64,000 nt of DNA from Halictus rubicundus (GCF_050948215.1 NC_135153.1:9080058-9144057); one strand, 5' to 3'; positions 1 to 13,643 are shown, numbered from the stretch's first letter. Numbers and translations are program-made. The notes: generated by a model from the sequence alone, not told the origin.

Positions 1-110
1 ATCGTGGTTTCGATTTTATTTATTGGTCGCGCGTAAGTGCGTAAGAGTGCGAGAGAGACGGCGAGGGTTACGCGAGGTGCGATCACGTGGCGAGACACGC
101 GCTGACTCAC

Positions 111-130
111 TCTCTCTCTCTCTCTCTCTC
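111..130. repeat. (TC)n microsatellite
   Basis: Uninterrupted dinucleotide run. Confidence 0.9.
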
Positions 131-744
131 CCGCTTTCTCGTTCCCGTAGCTCGAGCCGAAAACGGCGAGGCTACGAGGGGGTATTGCGTCACCGTTTCT
201 CGACGAAATTCTCTCGAGAGCATCGTTTGCGCTTGGTTCGGTTAAAAAATAAAAACGCTGAAAAATACTAAGTAAGGATGGAATGGCACCTTTGTTGAGG
301 AAAGCGGTAGGCCATGGGTAGATGTCGGCGGTGGAAGGTGTCTCAGCCGGCGCAGCACCGTAAGCACGGAACATCTTCCCACCGGGAGGTCTTCTCGCGG
401 TATCAGCCACTAACACAGCACACTGGGTTCGTTCGATGCGTGCGCGTCTTGGACGTGGACGCGGACGCGGTGTACCGGCAAAGTCGAGGGCGAGGGCGAG
501 GGCGAAGGCGAAGGTAAAGACGAAAGCAAAGGGTTCCCCGTGCTCGCGAGCCCGGAGCTGGTTGCCCGCAAACTCGTTCCCGCTCTCGCTCTCCCTCTCG
601 CACGGATCCGTCCGTCGTCGAACCGACCGGCACCGCTGTTCTCGCGCACTTTGAACCTCACCTCGCCGATCGAGGCTCTATCCTCGATTCTCGATACGCT
701 CGGTGCGAAGGGACACGGCGACGTCGACGATTACGAACGCGAGA

Positions 745-800
745 GCGGAGGCGGAGGCGGAGGCGGAGGCGGTGGCGATGACGATGACGATGACGATGAG
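745..800. repeat. GGCGGA then ACGATG hexamer array
   Basis: Two adjacent hexanucleotide arrays. They create spurious poly-Gly/poly-Asp frames. Confidence 0.85.
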
Positions 801-1626
801 GGCGATCAAAGCATCGCGAGTTCCAAGTTTATGCGCAACATCGCACATACGGAGTCGAACAGCCGGAACGGTACGAGCGAGCGATTCGAGTACCACGGTG
901 TTCGGATAACCCACGGGTAAAGGGCTTCTTCCTGATTGGTTTGCTCGCGATCAACCCGCGCACACCGACAGTCCACTCCGCGAAAAACCTCGGCTCCGGA
1001 AGGATCGTCGCTGTTGCCAAACCGACGGGACCAACTCCGATTTCTCTGGGCTGTTGTCGGCTCCGTTCGCGGAGCGTATCACGGTTCACAATTCACGGTA
1101 TCCACGGTATTCGCGGTCCACGTTGTCACAGCCTCGGTTGAGAACGGCTGGCCGCGCACGGCCGTCGCAACCGGTCACAGCTCGGTCACAGAGCCCGTCA
1201 CAGTGGAACACGACACACAAAATTCGTTGGTCATCGGGCACTACGTAAACCGCGCGACCTTCCACCTTTTACCGTAATCTCCGTCGCCGTTTGGTCGTTC
1301 GGTGTGAATCATTGACAGGGCCACCACCGGTCGACGAAATAACTGTGCGCGCGACGGTCCTCTTGCGGAACTTACGGCGAGACCCGCACGATCTCGGCTG
1401 TTTGTTTTCGAGAAAAGGCGTGGTTACGTCCGCGATTACGGTCACGGTTGCCAATGCGATTGCGCGACACGCCACCACTGGATACGATCCGCGCTCCTTG
1501 AAGTTCGCTCGAGGAATGGCCGCTCCGCGATGGTCCCCGGCCCCCAGGCGTGGGAGGAAGCGGGTTGCGGGTAGCGGAGAGCTCTGCGAGCGGGTGGGGG
1601 CTACGGGGTAGGGGGTAATAGGCAAC

Positions 1627-1666
1627 GAGGCGAGGCGAGGCGAGGCGAGGCGAGGCGAGGCGAGGC
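1627..1666. repeat. (CGAGG)n pentamer array
   Basis: About eight perfect GGCGA-type units; not spaced like a CRISPR. Confidence 0.9.
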
Positions 1667-2794
1667 TAGTCGACTCAGCTCGGCTCGCAGCGGTACGGCC
1701 ACGGCTAGGCGAGCTTGGAGAGGGGCGATAGCGAGCGAGACCGAGCTATCGCGCACCTTGGCGTGTATGCGTCTTCCATGTTTACGTGTGCGCGTCGCTC
1801 GACGACTCGCCGCTAAATGGACAAGCTCGAGCGTGGTATGTAGAATGCTCGAGGATCGATGGCGCCGAACCGAGAGCCGTTCGAGTCCACTCTCGTCCTG
1901 GCCGGATCGAGAGCGCGTAACTTTGCTCGGCGAAGACGCCGCGCGACAACGACGACAACGACGACAACGAAAGGAAACTTCAGGGACGAAGAGGCGAGAC
2001 GGTGGACAACTGGGGGAACTGCGCGCGCCACAGGGACGTCCACCGATCGCCGCTCCCCCCCCCCCCCCCCCGATTCGGTGTTTCAAAACATCAACTATTC
2101 GGTTTCTCTCGGCGTCGTTTGTATACGCTATCGACAACGATTCGATTACGATTCACGGCTGGCAGGTTCGCGAGAACAGTCGAGAACGAGAAGGAGAACC
2201 GACCGTGGCATTCCTTTTTCTCGATGATCCTGAAAACTCGGCCAGGCGCGCTTGTTCCGCTGTACGAGTCTGAGCTCGAGTGGTGGTCTCCCGGTTCGTG
2301 GTTGCCATGGGGTTCGGGTGGGGTGCGTGTCAAAACGGACGAGGGAGGAGAAGGCACAGGAAAGAGGGAGAGAGTGAGAGAGTGAGAGAGAGAGAGAGGG
2401 GAGGGGGAAGCCGCTCCAAGATAAAACCGAACGGACCGGCAAGCGAGCGAGCGAGCGCGCGAAACAGGAGGAAAAAGGAGAAAACGAGCTTCACGCATGT
2501 ACGGTATTGGAGGGACAGAGAGAATGTCGAAGAACGAGAGAACGCGACGAAGCTAAAAATGGAAATCGAGCGCACGTTCGTTCGTGCGTATGCACGTGCT
2601 CGCGTGCCCGCTACCGAGCCGTCGAGCCACACCGATCCTTCGGTCGACTCGCTCGCTCGGCATTGAAACACGATGACTCAAAAACTCGCGTGTGCGCCTC
2701 CTCTACGACGCGGCGTACAGTCTATGCCGTCTATGCCGTAACGCGCCTACAGGTTCGTGCATTCTATGCACGCCCAGCTAAACAAATTAGCTTG

Positions 2795-2798
<4 letters not shown>

Positions 2799-2844
<46 letters not shown>
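2799..2844. repeat. (CT)n microsatellite
   Basis: 46 bp of perfect dinucleotide repeat. Confidence 0.92.
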
Positions 2845-2847
<3 letters not shown>

Positions 2848-3139
2848 GCTTCCTTGAGCGACAAAAATCGCGAAACAATTGGCAGGAGAGCAACGATCGC
2901 TCCTATGTCTCCGAGCGTAGGTTATCGTGTATCGAGCGGACCGTGAAACGGCCGAGCAACAAAAAAGCCGTATCGCAACGACATCGTCGAGGAACTCGAT
3001 AATACGCTCAAGGTTGTTCGGCCGCGAGAGCCTGTCGCTCGAGAGAGCGCGGCGAGCGTTGCCAACGCCGCTAGATCTTTCGCCTGCCTCTTCTTCAAAC
3101 GAAGAAGAACGAGATCGGTATTCCCCCGGACGACGCCGA

Positions 3140-3420
3140 TGTGAAGCCATTCTTATCAACTATCCAACGCATAGAGTAAACTGTTCCTTGGCTCACCGTA
3201 CGCGTCATCTTCTCCTGACGCATAGGACAATTACTAAGATGCCCTTTAGGCATCGTCGAAGATAACGTGCCCTTTCGGACCCCCAAAACTGTATATAAAG
3301 CCCACTGAATAAACCAGTCCAGTTGTAAATACTTTACGCCACGCGCTGTTATTCTACCCTGCCGACTCCGTATCTCGTACTACGGTTCAGAATACGTTAT
3401 TTCCGAAGTATTAACACGCG
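3140..3420 (+). mobile_element. Possible solo LTR or LTR fragment
   Basis: Contains TATATAAAG near 3291-3299 followed within about 10 bp by AATAAA, a spacing typical of a compact LTR promoter plus poly(A) signal, and could run from TGTGAAG to TTAACA. No target duplication, second LTR or internal reading frame was found. It could also be a cellular promoter. Confidence 0.3.
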
Positions 3421-5224
3421 AAGTAATCGTTGTCGTTTCCCGGGTTACGACAACTGTCCCGTGACACTGATATCTGCGAGTACAACGGAGTTGCGATACT
3501 AAGCAAGAGCGGCGATTTTCATGATGGACTAATCGCAGCTCCAACGTAATCGTTTCCACTAGAAAAGCAGGCATTGTATTTCGACGCTTCGCTCTCTTCG
3601 GTACCGCAGTTCCGTTGCACTCGTACCCTAAGCCGCGATGCATCGTCACGATCCGTTGCCTTGCACCGCGACGCAAGACGGTCCGTTTTGGTTCGATTTG
3701 AGTAGCGTCGACTCCGGCTTATTGTCAATCAACGTCCAAGGTTCTAGTCGCCCCATTAACGCGCTTCGCAACGCGTACGTTTTCTCGGTGTCTCGTGGCA
3801 CGAACCTATATACACCTCCCGATACGACGACGTCGTCGCGAGGCACGCCCGTTACATAATCACCGACCGTGAGCGTCGGTCGGAATGTTTTTTTTTTCTC
3901 GCGTTCGCGTCGGCGTTTCGTTACCTCCTTCGAGAAATCAACAAGTCGTTAAAAAGTAAAGAAGGCCAACCAAAAATCCCGATGACTACTGGCCACCGAT
4001 CCGCTCGGGCTCGAATTATGTGACAAAAGGTATGGGTTCCATGGTTCCCCGTGAAGCGGTAGCGAGTTTTCCTAATTGCAACGACATTTTGGATCATCCC
4101 CATAACGGTCCCCGGCGCATGACGTACGCCGTGAGCCCCGTGCACCGCGTGCCGCATGAACAAACTTTCTCGAAGGTGAAACGTTGTTGTTTCGTGTCCG
4201 GTTATTTCGTAACGCTGGCTGCCGATTGCTCGCGCGAACGGAACCATCGATCCGTTGGTCGTTAACGAATCCTGTAAATACGGGACGAGGCAAATCTGGC
4301 CGTGCGTGATAACGAGAAAACCTCGTTACAATCACGATTACGGTTATGGTCACGTTTGCGGCATGCGGATCGAATATTCGCGAGTACGGTTTGGAGGTCG
4401 CGCGGAACCGTTCGTCGACTAAAACAGGCGACCCTTTGCCTAAAATAAGCGGAAGTAGAGACCCCGAGAGGGCCTAAATATAGACGGCGCGGCGCGCTGA
4501 TCCTTCGCCCTCTCCGCCTTTACGTTGTTACGCTGTTACGGTGTAACGCTGTTACGCTGCTCGGCTCGTCGACTCGACCGTCGTTGCATACTATGTATGC
4601 AGTACGTATAGTCGTTTTCGCAGGGTTTTTACATAGCGCTGCGCCGATCAGCGACCGCGTGGTCTTGATAGTCGCTGCGCCGCGCCATCGCTCGAACGCT
4701 GAAACGCCGAAACGCACGCGCGTACGAGGATCCAGCTGACTACCGAAACAGCTGTAGCGATGCACGCGTGAAGCGGCATGATGCATCGCCGACAGCGCGT
4801 TCGTTCTCCCGCGTGCCACTACGAAAGAATCCCGTGCTCGACCTCGAGCAATCTGCGCCATCGATGCTGCTTACGATTCCTCGCCGTGACATTAAATCCA
4901 GAGGTGTCCTCGCGGTACAATAGTCGACTACTATCGCGAAGGGGACAAGGAACGCGCTCGCAGCGCGTCCAACGAACAGGTTCGATTCCATTTTGAATCT
5001 ATGGAGAGAAACTCGTGGTAATTGCCAGCCGAGAATTCCTCTCCGAGAGTCGTTTTATTTTTAGCGCTGTTACGCAAACCAACAATGTCGGCCGTCGACC
5101 GACCGCGAAAGCGTTAATCGTTCCGTGCGATTTTTCGATGGGAAAACATCCTGCAGATTTTCCTGGGCATTACAATTCGAAAGGACACGCGACGACGGAA
5201 ACCCGATTCCCCGCGCGCGAACCG

Positions 5225-5225
<1 letters not shown>

Positions 5226-5260
<35 letters not shown>
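5226..5260. repeat. (CGACCA)n array
   Basis: Hexanucleotide repeat CCACGA, about five units. Confidence 0.85.
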
Positions 5261-5465
5261 GCAACGCGGACACCGCGTATCTCGGAATAAATCGTTTCTT
5301 GTTCTCGAAAGTGAAAGTTGCCGATTACGGCACTCTAATTCCGTAGAAAATTCGACGGGACGTTTTTCTGGCGTGGCAACATTTTTGGCTCGGACATGGT
5401 TCACGGTGTCGAAGCTTCTCCGACGATGCGGCGAGGTGACGAGCGATCGATAAGCGTCGACGGTA

Positions 5466-5513
5466 CGGGTACGGGCATGGGTGTGGGTATGGGTATGGGT
5501 ATGGGTATGGGTA
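5466..5513. repeat. (GGGTAT)n array
   Basis: Hexamers of GGGTAY type. The unit differs from the insect telomere repeat TTAGG. Confidence 0.85.
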
Positions 5514-5723
5514 CGAGAACGAGAACGGGAACGGGAAAAGGATACGGTTGTGTTTATCGAGGAAAGAAGACGGTCGTCGAGGGCACGAACTATGTAGCAT
5601 ATTCCTGCAGATAAGAAACACGCCCAATAACCGATACGAAGAAACTCCGCTGTGTGTGATCCACGAGTGCACGCGTTTCCGCTGCGGTTCAACGATTTTT
5701 CGATCGGCCGCCGCGCAGTGGTT

Positions 5724-6840
5724 CAGATTGGAAAATCGTGTGACATTTTTGTGTGACTTTTAAACAGTATATGATATTAGCATGCAACTTGAAGCAGATA
5801 ATGTTGAGTTGCTAAGCTACGGACAGGTTACAGAAGAATTGTATCACAATTTTTGTTGTTGTTATTGATACTATTATTATTATCACACTTTTTATGTTAA
5901 TTATTTATTAATTGTTAAGCTTCTTCTTCTTCTAATTGCCTGACTTTTTCACGGTATGATTTTGTTTTAATACCGGATATGCATGGATTGTATGTCAAAA
6001 GTAGTCGATTTAATATACATTTCTTCATTTGTGCATAATCTTGAATTTTTCCGTGTGTTACGCGTTTAAAATCCTTGTGGCGCGTTTCCTGGGCCTCCTC
6101 TGAAAGATATTTTTTATTATTTCAGTTATTAAATTTTTAATTTAATAACTCCTTCCCTTGCAGAGTTTCATCAATTGATGCGATACCGCGTTCAACGTTA
6201 ACAGCTTTAAACAATAATAATTTGAGCAGTGGGACGAGGGGGGAATTAACTCTTTGATGATCATTTAGAGGAAGGCGTGCCGAGAGTATTCCAATTCATT
6301 GTAATCTTGTAAAATTGTAATCCCTGTCAATTGCAAGAAATTTGAAAAATTGGTTATATTTCATACAGCATTACTTTTTCTAAATAAGGAAATATGAAAA
6401 GAAGGCCTTCATCACCAAACTTTCTTTTTATTATATTTAATTGATTAATTTAAGTACAAAAATGACTACAAGTAAAAGAACTTCATATTTCAGCATTATA
6501 AAAAAAAATAAATTGAGCGTATGTTTACGCTAATGATGCAAATGGGTTAATGTATGGAGCGGTTTCCTATCGTGAAAGATGGCTCTTTACTGTAAAGAGA
6601 AGAGAATAGGAACATCAGAACTCCTGAAAGAAAAAATGCAATTTTTTGGATAAAAAAACACTATCCATCAAAAACCCAACTGTAAGTCGTCATTACCACT
6701 GAAAGACTATATCAAATTGTATAAATATCTTCTATTTCGAGACTGATGGGCATTTAAGAATTGGTACATAATTATTAAATATTGATATGTGAAAGTCGAT
6801 TTTTTAAGGAAATGTCACACGATTTTCCAATGGCGCCCTG
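5724..6840. mobile_element. AT-rich element with inverted ends (hAT-like?)
   Basis: ATTGGAAAATCGTGTGACAT at 5727 is repeated exactly in inverted orientation at 6811-6831, with GGTTCAG outside both arms (the right arm has six extra bases, giving a CAGGGCGCC end). The interior is much more AT-rich than the flanks and holds a fragment of another repeat (6384-6546). No transposase frame. Target duplication not recognisable, so the superfamily is uncertain. Confidence 0.55.
6384..6546. mobile_element. Truncated copy of the CCCATTTGCATC TTAA MITE
   Basis: Strongly similar to the element at 17416-17625, sharing the AGAAGGCCTT, TACAAAAATGACTA and AATAAATTGAGCGTAT blocks in order. It ends GATGCAAATGGG followed by TTAA, so the right end is complete; the left terminal repeat is missing. 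Confidence 0.65.
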
Positions 6841-6863
6841 AACCTTGAAAGATTGCCGTTTAA

Positions 6864-7799
6864 TACTAAACCTACCACGGCCGGTCGAATATACCTTTTC
6901 AAACTTCTGCGTACAATTTCGTACATACAACATTATCACATCGCTATTTATCTTTACGACATTTCTTAAAGTATGTATACAATGTATTTTTCACTAATTA
7001 TTTCTCCTTTTATTCTTTTTTTCTAAGAAACATATGTATCTTGTCCTACCTACCGCGGCCGGTCAATTCGACCGTACGAGATAATATGGTATTCACTCTT
7101 CTAAACCTAAACAATCACTATAAAAGAAAGGCTATTCTCAATGTGGCATGGCCAACTCAAAATAAATGAGCCGCCTTATTGAATGAGACGAACCGCAAAG
7201 GTGGACGACACAGTACGATTTTGTAAACCGAGGAGAGAGCATCGCAGAATTTTTTATATAATCGCAATTATATAAAAATAAATTTCTATCGTCATTTTAT
7301 GAAAGTTGTTCATCCACTAATTCATTCGGCAACAAATTGACTATCGCCTCCGTTTAATGTACTAACAGTAACTCTGTTTAAAGACCGGTCATTTTGACCA
7401 TTATGCCGGTGTCATTTCTGACCCCGATATTCCACTACAATTTTCTTCTGATATAAGGCGACGGATCGGGACCGGCTTTCGTCGTATTTCGAATGAAATA
7501 AAAGTGTCGTCTTATATCGAAATAAACTTGTACATATTGACGGTCATGGTTGGCTATATTTCAAGATGAAAAGCGTAACTTTTAAACAATTACCTTCACT
7601 ATTACTTAAATTATTGTTCGACTTTACTATCCTGAAAAATCTAAAAATGGGATTCCGTTAATAATTATTCAAGTTGTTCATCTACTAATTCGTTCAGCAA
7701 CAAATTGACTGTTATCTAACAATAACTTTTTTTCAGGACCGGTGATTTTGACCACGCGCGGTAGGAACAGGTACACTAGAAGTGTCGGTAGGTTTAGCG
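6864..7799. mobile_element. TTAA-flanked piggyBac-type non-autonomous element
   Basis: Inverted ends TACTAAACCTACC / GGTAGGTTTAGCG lie directly inside TTAA at both borders (6860-6863, 7800-7803), the piggyBac target duplication. Subterminal motifs of the form GGCCGGTC / GACCGGT recur at about 6880, 7055, 7382 and 7738. No transposase frame remains in the 936 bp. Confidence 0.7.
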
Positions 7800-10700
7800 T
7801 TAAACTTGTCGCATCGGGCGTTGCGAGAGACGGTGCGCTGTTGTTACGCCACCCACAATATTTTCAACGAATACGGACGCGATACACGACACGCGTTCGC
7901 GTTCCCCACTCCCTCCGTCACTCTTTCTTTCCCCCTCCCCCGGTATCCTTGAATTTATATAACGGTCGTACTTCCATTACTCGTCGGGCTTCTTTAACCT
8001 ATCACTCTCGGCGACGAAGGTTGCGCAGATAGTTGGATCGCTGAAAAAAATTTGTTCCCTGTTGTCGAAAGATGTCGCGCTCTCGAGAACAATCGGAATA
8101 AACCGTAATAAACGAGATTACCTGCCGTGACTACTACCTGTGTCTGTGCCCGTGTCCGTGTCCGTGCAGGCGTTTCAAAAAAGTAGATCGTCCGATAAAT
8201 GTGATATCTGTTAAAAATACAGGAGTGGTCTCCGTTGAAACAGCAATCGGCACCGCCGCCATCCTACGCGAAAACCAATCGATTCGAGGAGAACCCGGAA
8301 GTTAAGGGTGTTTTAACCATCGAATAGGGTTCGATGCGCTTAGGCGCGGGGCTCCGAGGAGAGAAAATTTAGCTCTGACCCGAATTTACGAACCAAGGAT
8401 AATCACCCCGAGGAATATCTTATCTCGCCAACCGCTTCTTCCTTCTTCCCTACTACTGTCTCTCCTTCAGTTTGCCTCTGGCGTCCCAATGTTATCTTTC
8501 ACCGTGGCGTGTTTACCGTTCGTCGCAAGGGCACCTTCCCCCCCCCCCCCTCACCTAACTCGTGTCTTTTTCACCGTTGCGTTCATCTTCAGCTAGCGTC
8601 CGACTCCGTCCGTTACGCTTATTAAATACGCGCGACGCTTTCCCTTTGCAATTTCGGCTTTGGCGTCGGCGTCGCAGGCGTGCTCAGAGGATGCGCGAAT
8701 CAAAGAGACGCCCAACGTCGGCCGACGATCCCGTACGATCGGGCACGAGTATCACCACTTCTTGCCGTTTTACCGTGCCATTTTTCGTCGAGGCTTTCCC
8801 GCCGAAGCGGGAACGGTACTCGCTCGGTGCGCTCGGACTGCGCGATTTGTTTCTCGTTTTTCGAAACGAGTCTCCGGGGAAGGAAAGAAGGTGGAAAATT
8901 GAAAGTATCGCTCGGCGAGGCGTCGAGAAAGCATCCGAAAGGTTGATCAACCGACCTTGCCGAGTTTCAAGCGCAAGGCCAAGCCGAGATGCGTTGCTGC
9001 GTTTCAGTGTTTCGGTGCGAGACGCGTCGTCGTGCGTGCGTGCGTCTCCTCTCGCGTAGCGTCGCATAGCGTCGCACAGCGTCGCGTCTTGTCGCTTCGC
9101 GCAGTTATACGCGTATAGCTGGTGCGCTCGTTCGTCTGCCGAGCGCTTTCATCCACTCTCGCTCTTTCACCCTTTTTACCCTTTTTTATTCTTTGACGTA
9201 AGCCTTTTGTCCCCGAGGATATTTGCGGAGCTTTGTTTCGTCGACTGGCTGCGTACCGGCTTAAACATACGTTGCTAATGGCACGGCCCAGGAGGTACAA
9301 AGGGTAGCCTGGATGCCGACGAACGTTTATTTATAATTTGACCATCGAGTCGAGAAACACAACCGATGGAGCATCGTTCGAGGTCGAGAAATCGAGTCGT
9401 CGCCGAACCGCCTCCGAAACGCAATCGAACGCGCGATCAACAGAGAGAGAGATAACGAAGAGAAAGAGAGAGGGGGGGGGAGGGAGCGAGAATTTAAATA
9501 ATTTTTTTCCTTTGGAGTCTGTGCATTCGACGACGCAGCAGGTCACTGCAATGCGGCTGACGGTGACAGTTGGTCAATAGGCAACCAGCCAATCTCGATC
9601 GAATCCAAATAACCTCTTGTGCCATTTTGCACGGTTACCTCCGAATCTGTTATTTCCGCGAGGGTCCGTTCACCGCGCTGCATTGTCACGGTGCGATAAC
9701 AGTACCCGATATCTTCCAAGTGTTATAGTATCGTCGAAGAATTCGAAAATCGGTACCGAATTCGTTACCCTCCGTTCAATCCATCGTTTCGTTTAATTCC
9801 CGTAAGAAAATCTGGTCGTTCGGATTCAATTGCAAGCGTGTTTGCCCCTATGATTTCCGGTTTCGATTCCGGTATCCGATTCCGATTCTGATCTCGGCTT
9901 TGCTGCTCGGCCGCGGGTGCACGCGCCTCCGCGTGCGCGCGAAGCCGTTGCCTACCGATACCAACAGTTTCTTTGCGAAACGACCCAGAGGTGGCAGCAT
10001 ACATCTTTTCTGGTCGGCGAATCGTGCGTCGCGACGTCGAACCGCGCTCGAACTCGGTCGGTACTCGAACGATTCGTTTGCTCTGTCGACGCTCGAGCAC
10101 AAGTTCATTTACATTTTTCGTTTCTGTTGCCCCAGGAAAATTACTCGCTCTCGTTCGTCCACGATCTCGTGCCGGATCGGCTTATCTTTGCCGGAACGAC
10201 TCGAGAAATGCGGTTTTCGCCGGTAAAACCAACAGGAAACGCGAGTTGAAATCGAACGGGCAACCTGTTCGCAAAGACGGTCGCCGGTCGTGATACAGTT
10301 TTCACGTATTCGTTCGGGCTTGGACGTTCGTCTGCGCCCGGCGCGTTTCGAATTCTATTCTTAGTCTAATCGCGGCGTTATCGCAGCGCGCGTTTGATGT
10401 TTGCACGGTTTCTCGTTATCGGGCGTTACCTTTATTTTTCGAAACGCTATCTACGATTCACGATCAACGTCGTTCCAGGTTCTCGTCGCGTAATATCTGG
10501 TTACGGCGGCGCGACCTGTTTGCCCGCGCGTTTTCGAACGAAAGGAAAAAGGAAGAGCGCGCGGAAAACGGAAATACCATTCGTCTCCGTGCGATCCTTT
10601 CGAGGCCGAATACCCAGAATTCCCGTTCGAATTCCCGCATTTACGCGGCCACTGCATACACTCTTTGTCCATTCAGCTTTTCAATTACGTCTATCGCGTA

Positions 10701-12280
10701 CGCGTGCGTACACGTATTTATTATACATATGTGTGCGTGTGTGTGTGTACACATATGCACGTAGCGTTGCACGCGCAGGGGATCGGAGGCGATGGAAACG
10801 TAACGAGGCGAGGGGGAGAAAGTACGATCCAATGAAACCCTAGATGGCTCGAGTGCGACGTTGAAACCACCCTCCGCGAATCCCGTCGGCATTACCGATT
10901 ACATGACACGCGTTCGCGCGATATAGGTCGAAGAATGCGATCGCAAAGCCTGCGCCGTTCAAGGACGCCGAATTGGCCGTAGCACAGCCTTCTAGGCGTC
11001 GCGGCCCTGCTCGCGTTCTCTTCTCGCCCTTTCGCGCTTCTGACCTAGACGCGCGTGTGTATCTTCGTTTCGATCATTCGGGTCGTTTGGCCGAGTAAAA
11101 TTCGAAATGCGGAGCGCCGCGGCGCCGACAGTCGAGGGAACCGATCGAGTTGGTCGCCGCGGTCGAAAAGACGGGACCCGATCTCGGAAGGTAGACATCG
11201 GCTGTCGCTCTGTTACTCTCGAATTCGACGAGGCTCGACCTACTAGCGCGGCTTAAAGTGCCACGCCGACACTTCCGAAGATGGCGCAGCGGCGTGCACG
11301 CCCACTCGCCGGGACCTTACAATGCCTCGAGAGTAGTTTTTGTTCTCGAAATAAAGGCTCGTTCCCGATACAATGCGCTATTCCTATATCGGCGTATCCT
11401 CGACCCTACTACTTGCCGCCCCCGCGGCCTCCAACATTTTCTCTCGGATGCTCCGATGATCGATACTCGATTCTCGAGGGAAGAGCCACCGCAAAGATTC
11501 CTCCCCGAAAACACGACCGCGATTTGTCTTCCATCCGCGACACAATAAATCATTGTTCCGGCGACGGAATTACGCAAAGGAGCGGACGGGGGCTCTGAAC
11601 GTGAGAATCCAATTCTGCGGTGAATCGAAAGGAACGAATCCTGAATTTTCTCCGATTCCATTGAATCCCTGTTCTACGCAACCCCCGATCTTGCTCCTCT
11701 GTCCTCGCGACTTCGACAGGGACAAGCAGCAGCAAGAAGAGGGCTCCTCGCGTCCTCGCGCAACCACCCTTGGTGAGCGCGAGAACGCTCGTCTGAGAGT
11801 TTCCGCAGCTCGTAGACAGAGCTGGGTGAGTGGACGCGGAAAAGGAGGCGAGGGATCCGGACGAGGGAGCGCAACGGAGATACACCACCTGCCGCGCCTC
11901 CGCCTCTGTCGTATCGTCTTCCATCTCCGTCTGCGTCTTTATCGTCCACGAGGGCCCGCGCGAACTTGACGCAGTCGCCAGGAATTTGCACCTAGCGGAC
12001 AGATCGGGTGTAGAGCGAACGGCAAAGTCGCGTCGAGTGGAGTAGGGTGCCGACTGTCGACGAGAGCCAAGCAGCGTCGAGTGGTTCGTCGGTTGGCCTT
12101 CCCTCGGTCTCGTCGCGCGAACGCGACGTTCTTTCGTCCTACCTATCCGACATCCGATCGACACGGTCGAGAACATTTCCGCGGAAACGAAATCGCAAAG
12201 GCCACGCGCGCAACGATGCACAATCGGCTGCACAGGTCGCAGCATCGTCGCGTCGAACACATCTTCTCGTTGACACTTAC

Positions 12281-13610
12281 CTTTCACGTGTTCCGGCGTG
12301 TCCGTGGCACCGCTCCTCATAATGTCGCTCAAGTAATGCTCCAGCGTCCTCATGCTATCCAGCGGAGAGTTTCCATTGGCCGTCATACGATCCTGTAAAA
12401 AGCATCACCGTAACGTGAATTTTCAGATAGTCCAGCGGAGATGGAAATTAATTATTTGGTAGATCGGCGGCGACTTTCATGCGCTCCGAAAAAGACAATC
12501 ACCGCGGGTTACCGCGGAACACCGACGCAAACAGAAGGGTCAACTTTCGACGAATCGCGGCGAAGGTTGGACACCGTTTGATATATTTAACTGTGACATT
12601 GTGCAAGCCGATTCAAAAGTAATCGAGGACACGCACACTTGCAACGATCGTCGGTCTGCGCGTGTGAGAAATAAACGGCATAGGGGGGAAATAGAGGGCT
12701 GGTGCACATCGATTGGACGAGTTTCGAGCGTTTGCACGTCCGTCGCCTCCAATCAATTGGTCTACCAGTTTTAGCCCGTGTTTGTTAAAAGTCGGCCGGA
12801 AGAACAATGCAAAGCGTGAAACGGAGCGCGTGTCCGAAACGCTGTATACAGTAAATTCTCGATATATGTCAACAGCACGGGTCTTGCCAGCGTCTTGTAT
12901 CGTCCAGGAGACCTGCCCGAGCCGTGTTATGTTTACCGAGGCTTCTCGAGGTCCCTCACGGGATATACCTCGCAGCAGTAGGGATAATTTCGCGACGTTT
13001 ATCGTCCAGGCCTTGGCGACATATATAGAGAAATCACCGTGGACATCGCTGGTATGTTTCGCGATCGGCTATTTTTCCCTTCTTTCCAAAGTTTCGACCA
13101 AAACAGACCCCGAAACCGGAGCACGAGCATCGTTCCATTTTCTGCAACGGTTATGCTCGCGACTCCTGCTGGTCGTACGGAGCGCAAAAGAATAGGACCG
13201 ACTATTCGTCGTTCTCGACTACTTTGTAACGCGTACCAGTCGCACAACCAAGTCCGTCCGCGCGTCATCGTTCTACGCAGAATGATTCGCGCGTCTGCTC
13301 GATAACTGCAAGTATACAGGCTGGGCCGAATAGATGAACGGAGGGGAAAACGAGAGCTGGAAACAAAAAGCGTGAAAACAGTAGGTACAACGTACTCGCG
13401 GATACATGGATGCGGAGACCGTTGCGGACGGGGGTGCGAAAGACTCGCCCTTCGACCCGTTTTGGTTTTCGCTAAAACTTTCCAACCTTTGCCCCCGGAG
13501 GAGCACGGGCTCTGCGCCTCGAGTGTTTGGACTCGTCGAGGCAGACTCGGTCTCGGAATCGGAGTCATAGACAGAAGGCGAAGGCGAAGACGAAGGCGCA
13601 GTGGATGCAC

Positions 13611-13643
<33 letters not shown>

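Larger units (their letters stand above)
1..12280. other. Gene-free region: orb2 downstream intron or flank
   Basis: No exon with coding character was found on either strand; the conserved CPEB RNA-recognition motif sequence was looked for and not seen. By gene order this should be intron sequence of orb2, transcribed leftward. It contains many simple repeats, an LTR-like fragment near 3.1-3.4 kb and an AT-rich transposon block at 5.7-7.8 kb. Open frames here lack splice context and family motifs. Confidence 0.6.

Noticed and set aside
1627..1666. Regular short repeats resembling an array
   Set aside because: Perfect pentamer microsatellite without spacers, not a CRISPR.
4970..4990. GGTTCGATTCC, resembling a tRNA T-loop
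   Set aside because: The preceding 70 bases cannot be folded by eye into acceptor, D and anticodon arms.
5466..5513. GGGTAT array as telomeric DNA
   Set aside because: The unit is not TTAGG and the array is short and internal.
11550..12386. Minus-strand open frame of 278 codons
   Set aside because: Only its first ~35 codons are the real orb2 exon; the remainder reads past a good GTAAGT donor into intron.
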